Part shown: piece after piece, positions 38,353 through 49,109 of the stretch | How positions within the stretch are numbered: position 1 is the stretch's first letter | Layout of the letters: each line of letters starts with the position of its first letter | Assembly: GCA_965222005.1 (NCBI GenBank) | Contig: OZ244935.1 | Location: 3,534,001 to 3,598,000, forward strand | DNA: 64,000 nucleotides | Source: CBDCTM01 sp965222005 | Lineage (GTDB): Bacteria; Bacteroidota; Bacteroidia; Chitinophagales; Saprospiraceae | Direction of reading: 5' to 3' | Translations under genes and position numbers: made by a program | Notes under the pieces: generated by a model | Databases searched by the model: none | Seen by the model: only the letters and a program-made list of their open reading frames with translations | What the model was told of the DNA's origin: nothing

Positions 38353-39117
38353 TTATTTTTTTGAACGTGGTTTTTTTATTTGATTTATTTCATCTGCGAT
38401 TTTCATCACCTGTTTTCTTTTATTCACAAAAGCCATATCAATGACTTCATTAAGTATTTCGTAAGCGTCTAAAATGTCATCAACCTCGACTTTCCCTTTA
38501 TGACTTCCTTCATTGCCAATGAATTTTATCGCTAACAGTAATTCTGCTATTGTCTTTTTTTTCTTTTTAAAATTTTCGATTCGATTATGAAGTTTTCTGA
38601 AAATATGCCTTCTTCCTGAATTAGCTATTTTGTATTTCGGGGCTTTTATCACATCAAGAATTACTTCAACTGTCGTTCTTATTCTATTTGCACAAGACGA
38701 TAAATCATTGAAATAGTGTGAAAATGATAAATCTATTTGTTCCTTAATTTCTTTATCAATATTCTTCGGTAATTTGAACAATCTTAAATTTGGGTAAAAA
38801 AATTTAGGTTCGTAAATTGTAATATATTTTGGAACAAGTTCTCCATTCGGTAATTCTTCACCTGTTTCAATATCTTTATTACAAATTCCTCCAAATGAAA
38901 TTATTTCTCCGCATGAATTTTTGGTGCATTTGAATAAGCCTGAAAAAATATGCTCAATTCCATAAGGATAATTGTAATTACTCATGTGTTCACCTTCTCC
39001 TGTTATTTCTGTCTTCACTAATAGTGGTTTAAGTATTCCAACAAAACATTTTGGACAAGGATATTGAGTCGGGCTGTTTCTTTCAAAACTTCTATTTTTC
39101 CATAATTCTCGGTTCAT
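38353..39117 (-). CDS. Zinc-ribbon DUF4145 protein
   Basis: A 254-residue protein. The N-terminal zinc ribbon has CPKC (residues 20-23) and CTKNSC; the C-terminal half is DUF4145, a HEPN-like helical domain with LLLAIKFIGNEGSHKGKVEVDDILDAYEILNEVID. DUF4145 often accompanies restriction and defence genes, but its function is not known. Start about 34 nt inside core GTTCTGCTCA, stop 7 nt from attC 23; no internal promoter. Confidence 0.88.
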   Translation of the reverse strand: MNRELWKNRSFERNSPTQYPCPKCFVGILKPLLVKTEITGEGEHMSNYNYPYGIEHIFSGLFKCTKNSCGEIISFGGICNKDIETGEELPNGELVPKYITIYEPKFFYPNLRLFKLPKNIDKEIKEQIDLSFSHYFNDLSSCANRIRTTVEVILDVIKAPKYKIANSGRRHIFRKLHNRIENFKKKKKTIAELLLAIKFIGNEGSHKGKVEVDDILDAYEILNEVIDMAFVNKRKQVMKIADEINQIKKPRSKK

Positions 39118-39143
39118 TGATTTTTTTGTTTTTTCCTAATTGA

Positions 39144-39267
39144 GCAGAACGGCCCGGCTATGCGCCGTGTGGTGTCAGGATGTTGAAAGGAACAAAGGTG
39201 TAGTTTTTCGGTAAGGCTAAATTTTCTTCGAAAATTTAACCACATGGTCGCATAGCCAGTGTTGGCT
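39144..39267 (-). repeat. attC 24 (class L2)
   Basis: Core ends GCAGAAC and GTTGGCT. Confidence 0.9.
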
Positions 39268-39738
39268 GCATTCTCTTCTGCGTGTTGGCCAAAGTTTCCA
39301 TTACAGTGTTTTGGCTGCTACTCAACTTCTCTAATCTCAAAGTCCTTTTCAACAGAATTTTCAATGATACTAATTTTAGATACAAATTTCAGTTACAATT
39401 TTCAACAGTCAATTTACCAAATTAGAAATCTAATCTCAAAAATTGTCAATCAAAATTTAACTGCTGATGAAATTCATGATTTTCTTGATGGCGAATTGAA
39501 GTCAGTACAATTACCCGTAATCCATCAATTGTGATTAAAATTATACGTAATCAATTGAAGATTAATGATTTACGGTAAATTTTGTTCAATCTCAATTTTT
39601 TGTAATTATCAATTCTAGTTTCAATTCAGGATAAATTATCAATCAGAATTTACTGTCAAAGATTCTCTTTCAATTACCTTTTTGGTACAGATGTTCATGC
39701 CATCCAATTCAAAAAAAGCGGGTCGGCCCAACCATTGC
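39268..39738. other. Non-coding cassette, family E, copy 3
   Basis: Complete E body; its last third (ATGATTTACGGTAAATTTTG) is a sequence variant shared with copies 4 and 8. Confidence 0.75.
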
Positions 39739-39862
39739 AGCCAACGGCCCGGCTATGCGCCGTGTGGTGTCAGGATATTGAAAGGAACAAAGATGTAGTT
39801 TTTCGATAAGGTTAAATTTTCGAAGAAAATTTAACCACATGGTCGCATAGCCAGTGTTGGCT
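39739..39862 (-). repeat. attC 25 (class L2)
   Basis: Core ends AGCCAAC and GTTGGCT; it joins two E cassettes in tandem. Confidence 0.9.
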
Positions 39863-40343
39863 GCATTCTCTTCTGCGCGTTGGCCAAAGTTTCCATTACA
39901 GTGTTTTGGCTGCTACTCAATTTCTCTAATCTCAAAGCCCTTTTCAACAAAATTTTCAATGCTACTAATTTTAGATACAAATTTCAGTTACAATTTTCAA
40001 CAGTCAATTTACCAAATTTTACCAAATTAGAAATCTAATCTCAAAAATTGTCAATCAAAATTTAACTGCTGATGAAATTCAAAATTTTCTTGCTGATGAA
40101 TTGAAGCCAGTACAATTACCCGTAATCCATCAATTGTGATTAAAATTATACGTAATAAATTGAAAATTAATGATTTACGGTAAATTTTGTTCAATCTCAA
40201 TTTTTTGTAATTATCAATTCTAGTTTCAATTCAGGATAAATTATCAATCAGAATTTACTATCAAAGATTCTCTTTCAATTACCTTTTTGGTACAGATGTT
40301 CATGCCATCCAATTCAAAAAAAGCGGGTCGGCCCAACCATTGC
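39863..40343. other. Non-coding cassette, family E, copy 4
   Basis: E body carrying a short tandem duplication, ACCAAATTTTACCAAATT, also in copies 6 and 8. Confidence 0.75.
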
Positions 40344-40409
40344 AGCCAACGGTCTGCATAGCCGCAGGCTGCCCGCTTAGGGCAGCTTGACGGCTATGCT
40401 TTGTTCGCT
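40344..40409 (-). repeat. attC 26
   Basis: Core ends AGCCAAC and GTTCGCT. Arms GCATAGCCGCAGGCTGCCC and GGGCAGCTTGACGGCTATGC. The reconstructed Shedu-like gene reads into it and stops at 40377. Confidence 0.88.
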
Positions 40410-40497
40410 TCCGTTTTCTTTTTCTTTTTCTTTTTTAAATTCTTCGTAAAACTTATTATAAGTTCTACTATTTACTATTTCTTTACACATTCTTGAG

Positions 40498-41824
40498 CAA
40501 TGGTTCATAAAGAATTAAGCGGCAATTTTGCCGAAACCTAATAGCTTTTTAAAAGCTGGTTTATTTTTTATCAACTCAGGCTCAATGTCTAAGTTTGATA
40601 AAAAGAAATTGAGCATGAGTTCATTGAAATACGAGGTTTTAATATCAGCCAGAGAAAAGCTAGTTCTGTTTTCTTTTTTGACTGACAGATAATGGGCGGC
40701 TTTAGCTACATTTACACTGCTAAGTGACATATTAAAGTGATAGTGTAGCTTATTCTCATTTCTGGATTGGCAGTTGGTTAATCCGGTATATTGTTTTGCA
40801 TCTCTGAACAAAAACTCAATCTGAAAACGAGCTTTGTAAAAGCAATAGATGGAAAAGGCGTCTAATTCTAAGTCCGTTGAAAAATACATGGCGTAACGGT
40901 CAGTAGGTTTTCCTTCTTTTAGGAATTCCACATAAGCCAGGTTGATTTTTCTTTTTAATCTTACTGACCAGCATTCGATTTGATATATTTTTACATCATC
41001 ATCTTGATGAACTAAATCAAATCGGCGTTTGTCAATTTTTTGGACATTTATTTTGCCATCATACTTTTTTGGCCTACCCGCCCTTTTTCTTTTTGGCCCC
41101 TTGTACAAATACTTCAGATTAGCGTCTTTTCTCAATTTACAAATGATGTCTAATTCAGTTTGTGCCTTGATTGGGTCTATAAAACGGAGCTTAGCAAAGT
41201 AACCATCTACAGCTAAATGACTGGAGATATGACTTACCTGAGGGGCCAGATCAATTATGGTTTGGGCATAAAAATCTACCAGCGTCATCTCTTTTTCATT
41301 GAGCTTTTCTCTACTGATTGTTTGGGTTGCTTGCAAATGCAATGCAGTATTGTCATCTATGCTAACTGCTGCTAATCCACCTATTTCAAGCCCTTTGGCT
41401 GGTCTACCCAAACAACCACTGTAATAGTAGTCAACATTGGGGGTGTGCTTCCCACTTTTAGGAATATAGGACGGATCAAAGGCTAAAATTGTTCGACCCC
41501 TAAATTGATCATTGCACAATTCAATATTGAATGACAGAAAATCAAACTCTTTCTCAAATTGATTATGAAATGTCATCTCACAATTTGAACTATACCTGCT
41601 CATCCCTTTGAAATTATATCGACCTCGTAGCGATAAAAACAAAATAATCGTCGAAATGAAAAATTTCTTACTCGGCTTTGTGATGCATTGCAATTTATTT
41701 ACTATTTTTTCGGTGAGAGTCTTACTCTCGCTGGAAGTATGATTGGTCTGAAGTTGCATTCTACCAAATTCGTACTTCCTTTTTTATTTTCCTAAATCTT
41801 TGCAAAAAAGTTAATGAACCATTG
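40498..41824 (-). mobile_element. IS4-family element
   Basis: A 1327 bp element with inverted ends CAATGGTTCATAAA/CAATGGTTCATTAA and a 5 bp target duplication TTGAG (40493-40497, 41825-41829). Confidence 0.9.
40515..41759 (-). CDS. IS4-family transposase
   Basis: A 414-residue DDE transposase. LAFDPSYIPKSGK (Asp), LAVDGYFAKLRF (Asp) and YKARFQIEFLFRDAKQYTGL (Y-2R-3E-6K signature with Glu). Intact. Confidence 0.92.
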   Translation of the reverse strand: MQLQTNHTSSESKTLTEKIVNKLQCITKPSKKFFISTIILFLSLRGRYNFKGMSRYSSNCEMTFHNQFEKEFDFLSFNIELCNDQFRGRTILAFDPSYIPKSGKHTPNVDYYYSGCLGRPAKGLEIGGLAAVSIDDNTALHLQATQTISREKLNEKEMTLVDFYAQTIIDLAPQVSHISSHLAVDGYFAKLRFIDPIKAQTELDIICKLRKDANLKYLYKGPKRKRAGRPKKYDGKINVQKIDKRRFDLVHQDDDVKIYQIECWSVRLKRKINLAYVEFLKEGKPTDRYAMYFSTDLELDAFSIYCFYKARFQIEFLFRDAKQYTGLTNCQSRNENKLHYHFNMSLSSVNVAKAAHYLSVKKENRTSFSLADIKTSYFNELMLNFFLSNLDIEPELIKNKPAFKKLLGFGKIAA

Positions 41825-42581
41825 TTGAGTAAATATGAAAACTTCCCTTCTTACATATTTTCATCCACTCGGAATGATTATGACATACAAAAAATGGATT
41901 TGCCAATTGATTCTTTATTTGCCAGTCAACTTTATCCATTTCACTTGCTGAAATCAATGGCTCTTCTGGAAAAAACTTGAATCTATTTAATGTGTCACTT
42001 AATCTGTCAAAAGACAAAATTTGAATGTTTTCTTCTTCAGATATTTGTCTTCTTTTCTCCATAACTTCTTTGTCTGTTTCTCTTCTTCCAATTATTATCT
42101 TGAATTTCAATCTGCTATCTCTGATTACTCTTGTTGACGAAGTTGGAAATATATTTTTAAAACCAGTCCGATTCTTTATTAGCCATCTTCTCCAATCTCT
42201 GATTTGTTGAATTGACGAGTTGAATTTCGATGTTGGTTTGCCTGTCTTATCAAATAATTTGGTATGAGGTGACTCAATTTCAATCAGTTCGTAAATTGTA
42301 CCATCGCTATAGCCTTCTTTTACAACTACAAAATCTGTTTCATGGTCTGAACCCAATTTCACTTTAGAGATAGTTAAGTATGAATCAAAATTTGAATTAA
42401 AGAATAAACCTGGATGGGTTTGGATAAATTCATGGTAATCTCTTTCCTTCAATTTTTTATCCTCCAAAAGCGAAATCCAATCTGACTTTATCTTTTGTAG
42501 TATTTTGCTTTTGACCAAATTATTCCAATTCATACTTGATAAGGATTTTTTCTTTGTTCGTTTATTTTTGAAAATGGTTAT

Positions 42582-43052
42582 TTATAAAGGTGTTATCAAC
42601 TCGTCATCAGTGTCAATCCAATCTTTTGTCTCCCAATCAGTATCTTCTGTTAAATATTCTTGTCCATTATGCTCATCTACAATTGTTTCTAAATAGGTGA
42701 ATTTATAGGCTTCTTTGTATTTATTCTTTTTGATGTTTAAAAAATGATTGAAAACATTTTCACCATCAATAGCAGTTAAATTGTTTTTACCAGAAGTGTC
42801 AAAGCAATAAGATTTAAATTCTTCTTCGCTGAATACATTCCGATATTTTAAATTCAATGATTTGTCATTTGTGATTAACATTGGGATAAATCCCTTGAAA
42901 TACTCTTGGGTTTCTTTGTCAACTTCAAATGAATCTGAATTCAAAAAAATCATCGCTTTTTCGTAATCAAATATCTTCTCCAAATGAATGTCATTCACCA
43001 GATTCTTTGTGTAAATTTTCCTTAGAAATGATATGTAGAACTTTTTTTTCAT
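42582..43052 (-). CDS. Unknown protein paired with the Shedu-like nuclease
   Basis: A 156-residue acidic protein with no family I recognise; no signal or membrane segment. It is first in the cassette, starts about 20 nt inside core GTTCGCTTCC, and is followed after 48 bp by the Shedu-like gene. It may be a regulatory or immunity partner, inferred from position only. Confidence 0.7.
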   Translation of the reverse strand: MKKKFYISFLRKIYTKNLVNDIHLEKIFDYEKAMIFLNSDSFEVDKETQEYFKGFIPMLITNDKSLNLKYRNVFSEEEFKSYCFDTSGKNNLTAIDGENVFNHFLNIKKNKYKEAYKFTYLETIVDEHNGQEYLTEDTDWETKDWIDTDDELITPL

Positions 43053-43072
43053 TTTTAATGGAAGCGAACGGT

Positions 43073-43187
43073 CTGCGTAAACGCCGTGCGGTTTACAAAG
43101 TGCTGAAAGGAACTACAAAATTCTTTATCAACCAAAAAGCATTTCGTCTTCCAAGTAGCCGCATGGACGCTTTACGCTTTGTTACCT
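43073..43187 (-). repeat. attC 27 (class L1)
   Basis: Core ends AGCGAAC and GTTACCT. Confidence 0.9.
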
Positions 43188-43657
43188 ATCCGTATTTCGG
43201 CGCGCACAGCGCCGTTTCTGAGGATAGTTTCAAAGGAACTGTTGAGTCCTTTATTTATCGTATTCACCACTGGAACAAATAAGTTCTTTAGGTGGTGGTA
43301 TAAATATATAACATTTTTCCTTAATCCGTGAATTTGACTGTCAATTTGTAGTTGGGCCCCAGAGGAGAATTTGGGTATAATTTATCGACTCATAGCTTTT
43401 GCTGGAAGATTTAACAATTTGGCTGACTCAGTGCCGATCAAAGACTTATTGTGTGAAGAATAATTTCCCGTGATTATTGCTTTTAATTATTGTTGATCCC
43501 AGACCCTGGTTCTTGGTTTGTAAAAAGCTTATCGAAGAAATTTTTAAGCGGGTAGGGCGATCACTTTGGATGCTGTATCTTGACGAATTCATTCAATTTT
43601 TCCAGGCGTAATTTGGGACTAATTTAGAATCGAGGGATGGCCTTAAAATTCTATGGT
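43188..43657. other. Non-coding cassette, family B, copy 3
   Basis: Complete B body. Differs from copy 1 at scattered bases, for example ATAGTTTCAAAGG for ATAGTTTGAAAGG. Confidence 0.75.
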
Positions 43658-43781
43658 AGGTAACGGCCCGGCTATGCGCCGTGTGGTGTCAGGATGTTGA
43701 AAGGAACAAAGATGTAGTTTTTCGATAAGGTTAAATTTTCGAAGAAAATTTAACCACATGGTCGCATAACCAGTGTTGGCT
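43658..43781 (-). repeat. attC 28 (class L2)
   Basis: Core ends AGGTAAC and GTTGGCT. Confidence 0.9.
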
Positions 43782-44251
43782 GCATTCTCTTCTGCGCGTT
43801 GGCCAAAGTTTCCATTACAGTGTTTTGGCTGCTACTCAATTTCTCTAATCTCAGAGTCCTTTTCAACAAAATTTTCAATGATACTAATTTTAGATACAAA
43901 TTTCAGTTACAATTTTCAACAGTCAATTTACCAAATTAGAAATCTAATCTCAAAAATTGTCAATTAAAATTTAACTGCTGATGAAATTCAAGATTTTCTT
44001 GCTGATGAATTGAAGCCAGTACAATTATCCGTAATCTATCAATTGTGATTAAAATTATACGTAATCGATTGAGAATTAGTAGTTTATCATAATTTTTCCA
44101 ACTTCAAATTTTCACAACTATCAATTCCAGTTTCAATTCAGAATAAATTCTCAATCAGAATTTACTATCAAAGATTCTCTTTCAATTACCTTTTTGGTAC
44201 AGATGTTCATGCCATCCAATTCAAAAAAAAGCGGGTCGGCCCAACCATTGC
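43782..44251. other. Non-coding cassette, family E, copy 5
   Basis: Complete E body, close to copy 1 in its last third. Confidence 0.75.
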
Positions 44252-44374
44252 AGCCAACGGCCCGGCTATGCGCCGTGTGGTGTCAGGATGTTGAAAGGAA
44301 CAAAGATGTAGTTTTTCGATAAGGTTAAATTTTCAAGAAAATTTAACCACATGGTCGCATAGCCAGTGTTGGCT
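44252..44374 (-). repeat. attC 29 (class L2)
   Basis: Core ends AGCCAAC and GTTGGCT; one base shorter in the loop than its relatives. Confidence 0.9.
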
Positions 44375-44854
44375 GCATTCTCTTCTGCGCGTTGGCCAAA
44401 GTTTCCATTACAGTGTTTTGGCTGCTACTCAACTTCTCTAATCTCAGAATCCTTTCCAACAAAATTTTCAATGATACTAATTTTAGATACAAATTTCAGG
44501 TATAATTTTCAACAGTCAATTTACCAAATTTTACCAAATTAGAGATCTAATCTCAAAAATTGTCAATTAAAATTTAACTGCTGATGAAATTCAAGATTTT
44601 CTTGATGATGAATTGAAGCCAGTACAATTACCCGTAATCTATCAATTGTGATTAAAATTATACGTAATCGATTGAAAATCAGTAGTTTATCGTAATTTTT
44701 TCCAATTTCAAATTTTCACAACTATCAATTCTAGTTTCAATTCAGGATAAATTCTCAATCAGAATTTACTATCAAAGATTCTCTTTCAATTACCTTTTTG
44801 GTACAGATGTTCATGCCATCCAATTCAAAAAAAGCGGGTCGGCCCAACCATTGC
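44375..44854. other. Non-coding cassette, family E, copy 6
   Basis: Complete E body with the ACCAAATTTTACCAAATT duplication. Confidence 0.75.
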
Positions 44855-44980
44855 AGCCAACGGTCTGCGTAAACGCCGTGCGGTTTTCAAAGTACTGAAA
44901 GGAACTGCAAAAATTCTTTATCAACCAAAAGGCATTTCATCTTCCAAGTAGCCGCATGGACGCTTTACGCTTTGTTGGTA
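44855..44980 (-). repeat. attC 30 (class L1)
   Basis: Core ends AGCCAAC and GTTGGTA. Confidence 0.9.
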
Positions 44981-45414
44981 GCCGTATTTTTCCGGCGCCT
45001 CAGCGCCGGTTTTCCTTTCAGGTAATTTCGGAGCCATATTACTCCAAACTGTTGAGGAACCAATATATGAAATTTTGTCGATATGTGTATTTTGAATGTT
45101 ATTTTTCTTCTACAATTCTACTGCTGTGGGAGTAATATTTTTCATGCTGCTTCAATAGCTTTTCGGAGTTGAGCTTACCGATTGTTGATTAACAATTAGC
45201 CTGATTAGGCCAAATTTGTTATTTAACTCTATGATTTTCAATAATTTATGAATTGCAATAATTTTAAGTTATTAAACTTTTTTACAGATGTTGTGGAGTT
45301 TGTAATTTTTAAAATCTACTTGTCTCAATTAGTTTTAGAATTTCAATTACTTTTAAAAGCTCTTTGTGAATTGTTACAATTCTTTGTCAAAGTATTCAAT
45401 TACAAAATTCAAAA

Positions 45415-47038
45415 GAGTGCGAGACAAATTGGAGGAATCCTAAAATGAGAAGAGTTTGAAGGAATTTAGTAAATTTAAGTTAGAAAATAGATTTACTGAC
45501 CCTCAAACTCTAATTCAAGGTATGGACAAAAAAGTACTAATACAAAAAATAGAAGAAGAAATCGGAAGATTGGTTGACCTAAGTGATGAATATGTAGAGC
45601 AGGATGTAGGGATTGATAAAATAGAACTAAGCCTACTAAGTGAATTGCTGAAGCTGGGACTGTTGCTATTGAACTACATAATCAAGCAAAAGTTAAAAAA
45701 GGTTGAGGAATATCTCCCGATTTTGGAATCAGGAGAGAGCTACAGGAGTAAAGGGACAAAGAAGCGGAACTACCTCAGTTTGTTTGGTCTGATACAAATC
45801 CATCGTCCATCGTATTTGAGTACTCAACGCGGTCAATTTTATAAAATAGACGATTATTTGCAGTTGCCCAAGGGTTGTTATTGGTCGTACAATCTACAAG
45901 AGTTGGTAGGGGGAAGTGCTACCCAGGGGAGTTACAAAGAAAGCGTAGTGATAGTGAATAAATTATTAGGTTTGAATCTGAGTGGAAAATCTTCGGAGAG
46001 AAATGTCAATCATTTGGGCGAGTACGTTGATCAGTACTATGAGTTGGAGCGAGAAGAAGCTCAAGAAGATGAAGCGTTGTTTTTTAGCACTACCTTTGAT
46101 GGTAAAGGATTGCCGAAGATAAAGGCAGTACAACAAAAGGAGGCCAATCCCAAAAAGCGGCTAAGCAAAGGGGAGAAAAAGGGTAAGAAACAAAGTGCGA
46201 CAGTGTCAGTTACCTCTGTTTTTACGCCTCAACAAAGGACTGCCGACCAGATATTGGATGGCTTGATGGGAGTGCAAAAAGAAGCTGCTCAAGAGGACGA
46301 ACCAGCATCAACACAACAAAAGAAAACGGAAAATAAGATGCACACTAAAATTCACCGTAGAGCATTTTTAGCCAATCAGCAAAAGGCAATAGATTATGGG
46401 ATAGAAGATTTAAAATCAAAAATGACCAACTCCCAAAGTCGATTCGTCATCCCCATAGATGCCGGAATAGGCTTGGAAGATAAAATACTGGCAAGCATAA
46501 AGAAGAATAATCTGGAAGGTCAATTTGATGGAATCATTTTAGACATAGTCCATGTAAGCGAATACGTTTGGGATTGTGCCAATGCCATATTTGGAGAAAG
46601 TTCTAAGTTGAGAACAAGCTGGGTCAGAGGGGTGTTAAAAGATATATTGGAAGGAGGAACTGAAAAGGTAATAAAAGACCTTGTGTTGAATAGAGACAAA
46701 ACAGAATTATCGACAAACAAAAAGAAGCAGTTAAATAAGGCAATCACCTATTTGACTAACCATAAACACAAAATGAATTACGCTGATTTTTTGAAAAAGG
46801 GGTATCCAATCAGTTCAGCTCTGGCAGAGTCTACTTGTAAGCATTTGGTCAAAGATAGAATGGAGCAAAGCGGTATGAGATGGTCATCCAAGGGGGCGCA
46901 AAACATGCTTGACCTTAGAGCTGTAAAACAAAACGGAGACATCGAAGATTTTATACAATTCGTCAGACTAAGGGAACGAAAAGTAAATTTAGTCCGATTA
47001 GCTGCTTAAATACAAAACCCCTAATTTGTCATGCACTC
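45415..47038 (+). mobile_element. ISKra4-family element, copy 2
   Basis: Same 1624 bp as copy 1; target duplication AATTCAAAA (45406-45414, 47039-47047). Confidence 0.93.
45456..47009 (+). CDS. ISKra4-family transposase, copy 2
   Basis: The 517-residue translation is identical to copy 1 (31924-33477), including the CKHLVKDRMEQSG motif. Identity at two sites with separate target duplications indicates recent transposition. Confidence 0.92.
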   Translation: MKEFSKFKLENRFTDPQTLIQGMDKKVLIQKIEEEIGRLVDLSDEYVEQDVGIDKIELSLLSELLKLGLLLLNYIIKQKLKKVEEYLPILESGESYRSKGTKKRNYLSLFGLIQIHRPSYLSTQRGQFYKIDDYLQLPKGCYWSYNLQELVGGSATQGSYKESVVIVNKLLGLNLSGKSSERNVNHLGEYVDQYYELEREEAQEDEALFFSTTFDGKGLPKIKAVQQKEANPKKRLSKGEKKGKKQSATVSVTSVFTPQQRTADQILDGLMGVQKEAAQEDEPASTQQKKTENKMHTKIHRRAFLANQQKAIDYGIEDLKSKMTNSQSRFVIPIDAGIGLEDKILASIKKNNLEGQFDGIILDIVHVSEYVWDCANAIFGESSKLRTSWVRGVLKDILEGGTEKVIKDLVLNRDKTELSTNKKKQLNKAITYLTNHKHKMNYADFLKKGYPISSALAESTCKHLVKDRMEQSGMRWSSKGAQNMLDLRAVKQNGDIEDFIQFVRLRERKVNLVRLAA

Positions 47039-47201
47039 AATTCAAAAGGCCGTAGTCCTGCCAATCGAAGTGGGATGATTGTATCAATTTCAAAGCGGGT
47101 TGGCAAGCCTATCAGGATGTTGTTTTCCTATTCCAGGTTTTCAATTTACCACGATGCTGTTTGAAAAATAGAGTAAGCTGCGGGTTTGATTTTCTATGGC
47201 T

Positions 47202-47325
47202 ACCCAACGGCCCGGCTATGCGCCGTGTGGTGTCAGGATGTTGAAAAGAACATAGGTGTAGTTTTTCGGTAAAGTTAAATTTTCGAAGAAAATTTAACCA
47301 CATGGTCGCATAGCCAGTGTTGGCT
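47202..47325 (-). repeat. attC 31 (class L2)
   Basis: Core ends ACCCAAC and GTTGGCT. Confidence 0.9.
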
Positions 47326-47805
47326 GCATTCTCTTCTGCGCGTTGGCCAAAGTTTCCATTACAGTGTTTTGGCTGCTACTCAACTTCTCTAATCTCAAAG
47401 CCCTTTTCAACAAAATTTTCAATGATACTAATTTTAGATACTAATTTTAGATACAAATTTAAGCTACAATTTTCAACAGTCAATTTACCAAATTAGAGAT
47501 CTAATCTCAAAAATTGTCAATTAAAATTTAACTGCTGATGAAATTCAAGATTTTCTTGCTGATGAATTGAGGCCAGTACAATTACCCGTAATCCATCAAT
47601 TGTGATTAAAATTATACGTAATCGATTGAGAATTAGTAGTTTATCATAATTTTTCCAACTTCAAATTTTCACAACTATCAATTCTAGTTTCAATTCAGGA
47701 TAAATTATCAATCAGAATTTACTATCAAAGATTCTCTTTCAATTACCTTTTTGGTACAGATGTTCATGCCATCCAATTCAAAAAAAAGCGGGTCGGCCCA
47801 ATTGC
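47326..47805. other. Non-coding cassette, family E, copy 7
   Basis: E body with a tandem repeat of ACTAATTTTAGAT; close to copy 1 elsewhere. It lacks ACC in the CCCAACCATTGC segment near its right end. Confidence 0.75.
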
Positions 47806-47873
47806 AGCCAACGGTCAGGCTAAATGCAGTAGCCGACGAATGGAGGCTATTGGCATTTTAGCTATTGTTCGCT
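47806..47873 (-). repeat. attC 32
   Basis: Core ends AGCCAAC and GTTCGCT. Arms GGCTAAATGCAGTAGCC and GGCTATTGGCATTTTAGC. Confidence 0.88.
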
Positions 47874-47886
47874 GCAGTGTTATCTT

Positions 47887-49071
47887 TTACTCATTCTTAA
47901 TCAGCATCTGATTTTTTGTTACGGGTTTGTACTTTGATATCTTGTTGACATAAGATTCGATAGTTGTAACTTCGCTTCTCTTGAATAATTCTTCAACGCT
48001 GTTTTCGTGAAGCAGTAATATCCTTCTCTCTAGTTCTTTTTTAAACGCTTCAGTATATATAAAATCTATTTGTGCAGAAAAGTGTAAACTATCTAAAGGA
48101 GCAATGAAAACTAGAGCATCATATGCATCATACATCGTTTGATTTTTAGCGACATTTAACATGTGATTACCTATATACCTTACTCTTCCAAATATGTTTT
48201 CCTTGAAGGGAATAGCAATTGGCTTATTATTGTTTCTTTCAAATACCCTATCCCATAATCCGTCTTCCATTTGTACCCAATTGTATTTATAACGTCCTAA
48301 TCCTTCTGCACTTTTATCTATTATGTTATCTACTCTCTCCTCTATTGATAATTGAACATTGTGAATTCTTACAGAATATGATTTATTGGGATGCCATTGA
48401 TTTAAGAAAGTTCCACAGTTCCAGTATAAATTTCCCTTTTGGTTCTTTACATTTTTGTATGCATGACGCGTATTTGTTAGAAATATTCCCTTTTTATCAT
48501 CTTCAAACTCTTTCATGAACTCCATGATCACTTTGTACATGAAATAGTCTCTTCCTACTAACGATTTGAGGAAAACATCATAGTCCTCTCTAGTTTTGAT
48601 ACTTTCCCAATAGATAGGCTGATTTACTCCTACTACTTTTATTTTATCCTCTTGTTCAAGAGTGGAGTTTATATCCCATACTTTGGATAGCAATTCATAA
48701 TAAGTTTCATATTTCCATCCATATCCACTCATGTCATTTTGAAATACTTTTAGTAATAGAGTACTATCTTTAATTTCACTTTCAAAATAGTTGTTAAGAT
48801 GCGTTTGATGCTTAATGCTGAATACCTCGATGAAAACAAAGTCAATGTTTCCTTTCTTTTTTTCTAATAGTTGTTTGTAGAATTTAAAAGGCTCGTAGGC
48901 GGAGTGTAATCCATCATCAAATACTATTAAATCATATTCATCTAATCGTTCTTCAACGAAGCTTAGGGGTTCTTGTCCATATTTTCTTAATGCTTCGTAA
49001 TATTCATCAATCCCTTGAGAACTCACATTAAATGTTAGTAAGAGAAGGAGATATATTAATATTCTATTCAT
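47887..49071 (-). CDS. Exported protein, possibly erythromycin-esterase/ChaN-like
   Basis: A 394-residue protein with a signal peptide (residues 1-18). Segments LIVFDDGLHSAYEPFKFYKQLL, DFVFIEVF and IFLTNTRHAYKN have the spacing of the His/Glu motifs in the erythromycin esterase / ChaN / TraB-type superfamily, where such residues bind metal or act on the substrate. The match is weak, so the assignment is tentative. It is alone in its cassette; the leader is occupied by a MITE. Confidence 0.6.
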   Translation of the reverse strand: MNRILIYLLLLLTFNVSSQGIDEYYEALRKYGQEPLSFVEERLDEYDLIVFDDGLHSAYEPFKFYKQLLEKKKGNIDFVFIEVFSIKHQTHLNNYFESEIKDSTLLLKVFQNDMSGYGWKYETYYELLSKVWDINSTLEQEDKIKVVGVNQPIYWESIKTREDYDVFLKSLVGRDYFMYKVIMEFMKEFEDDKKGIFLTNTRHAYKNVKNQKGNLYWNCGTFLNQWHPNKSYSVRIHNVQLSIEERVDNIIDKSAEGLGRYKYNWVQMEDGLWDRVFERNNNKPIAIPFKENIFGRVRYIGNHMLNVAKNQTMYDAYDALVFIAPLDSLHFSAQIDFIYTEAFKKELERRILLLHENSVEELFKRSEVTTIESYVNKISKYKPVTKNQMLIKNE

Positions 49072-49109
49072 TTCGAGGTCATATATTTTTTACTGGAATT
49101 TAGTATTCA

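Larger units (their letters stand above)
40377..42533 (-). pseudogene. Shedu-like (DUF4263) nuclease, 3' end cut by IS4
   Basis: Removing the IS4 and one TTGAG gives a 274-residue protein (42533-41825 joined to 40492-40377) whose tail runs ...YSRMCKEIVNSRTYNKF... into attC 26. As it stands the frame stops after 240 residues (41811). Shedu/DUF4263 motifs: TDFVVVKEG (Asp67), YELIEIESPHTKLFDKTGKP (Glu85, Glu87) and QQIRDWRRWL, a PD-(D/E)XK-type nuclease active site. Shedu proteins protect against phages. The catalytic region is intact, so the truncated form might keep activity. Confidence 0.85.
44981..47201. other. Non-coding cassette, family C, copy 3 (with ISKra4)
   Basis: C body in two pieces (44981-45414 and 47039-47201), hairpin 44992-45009. 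More divergent than copies 1 and 2. Confidence 0.75.
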
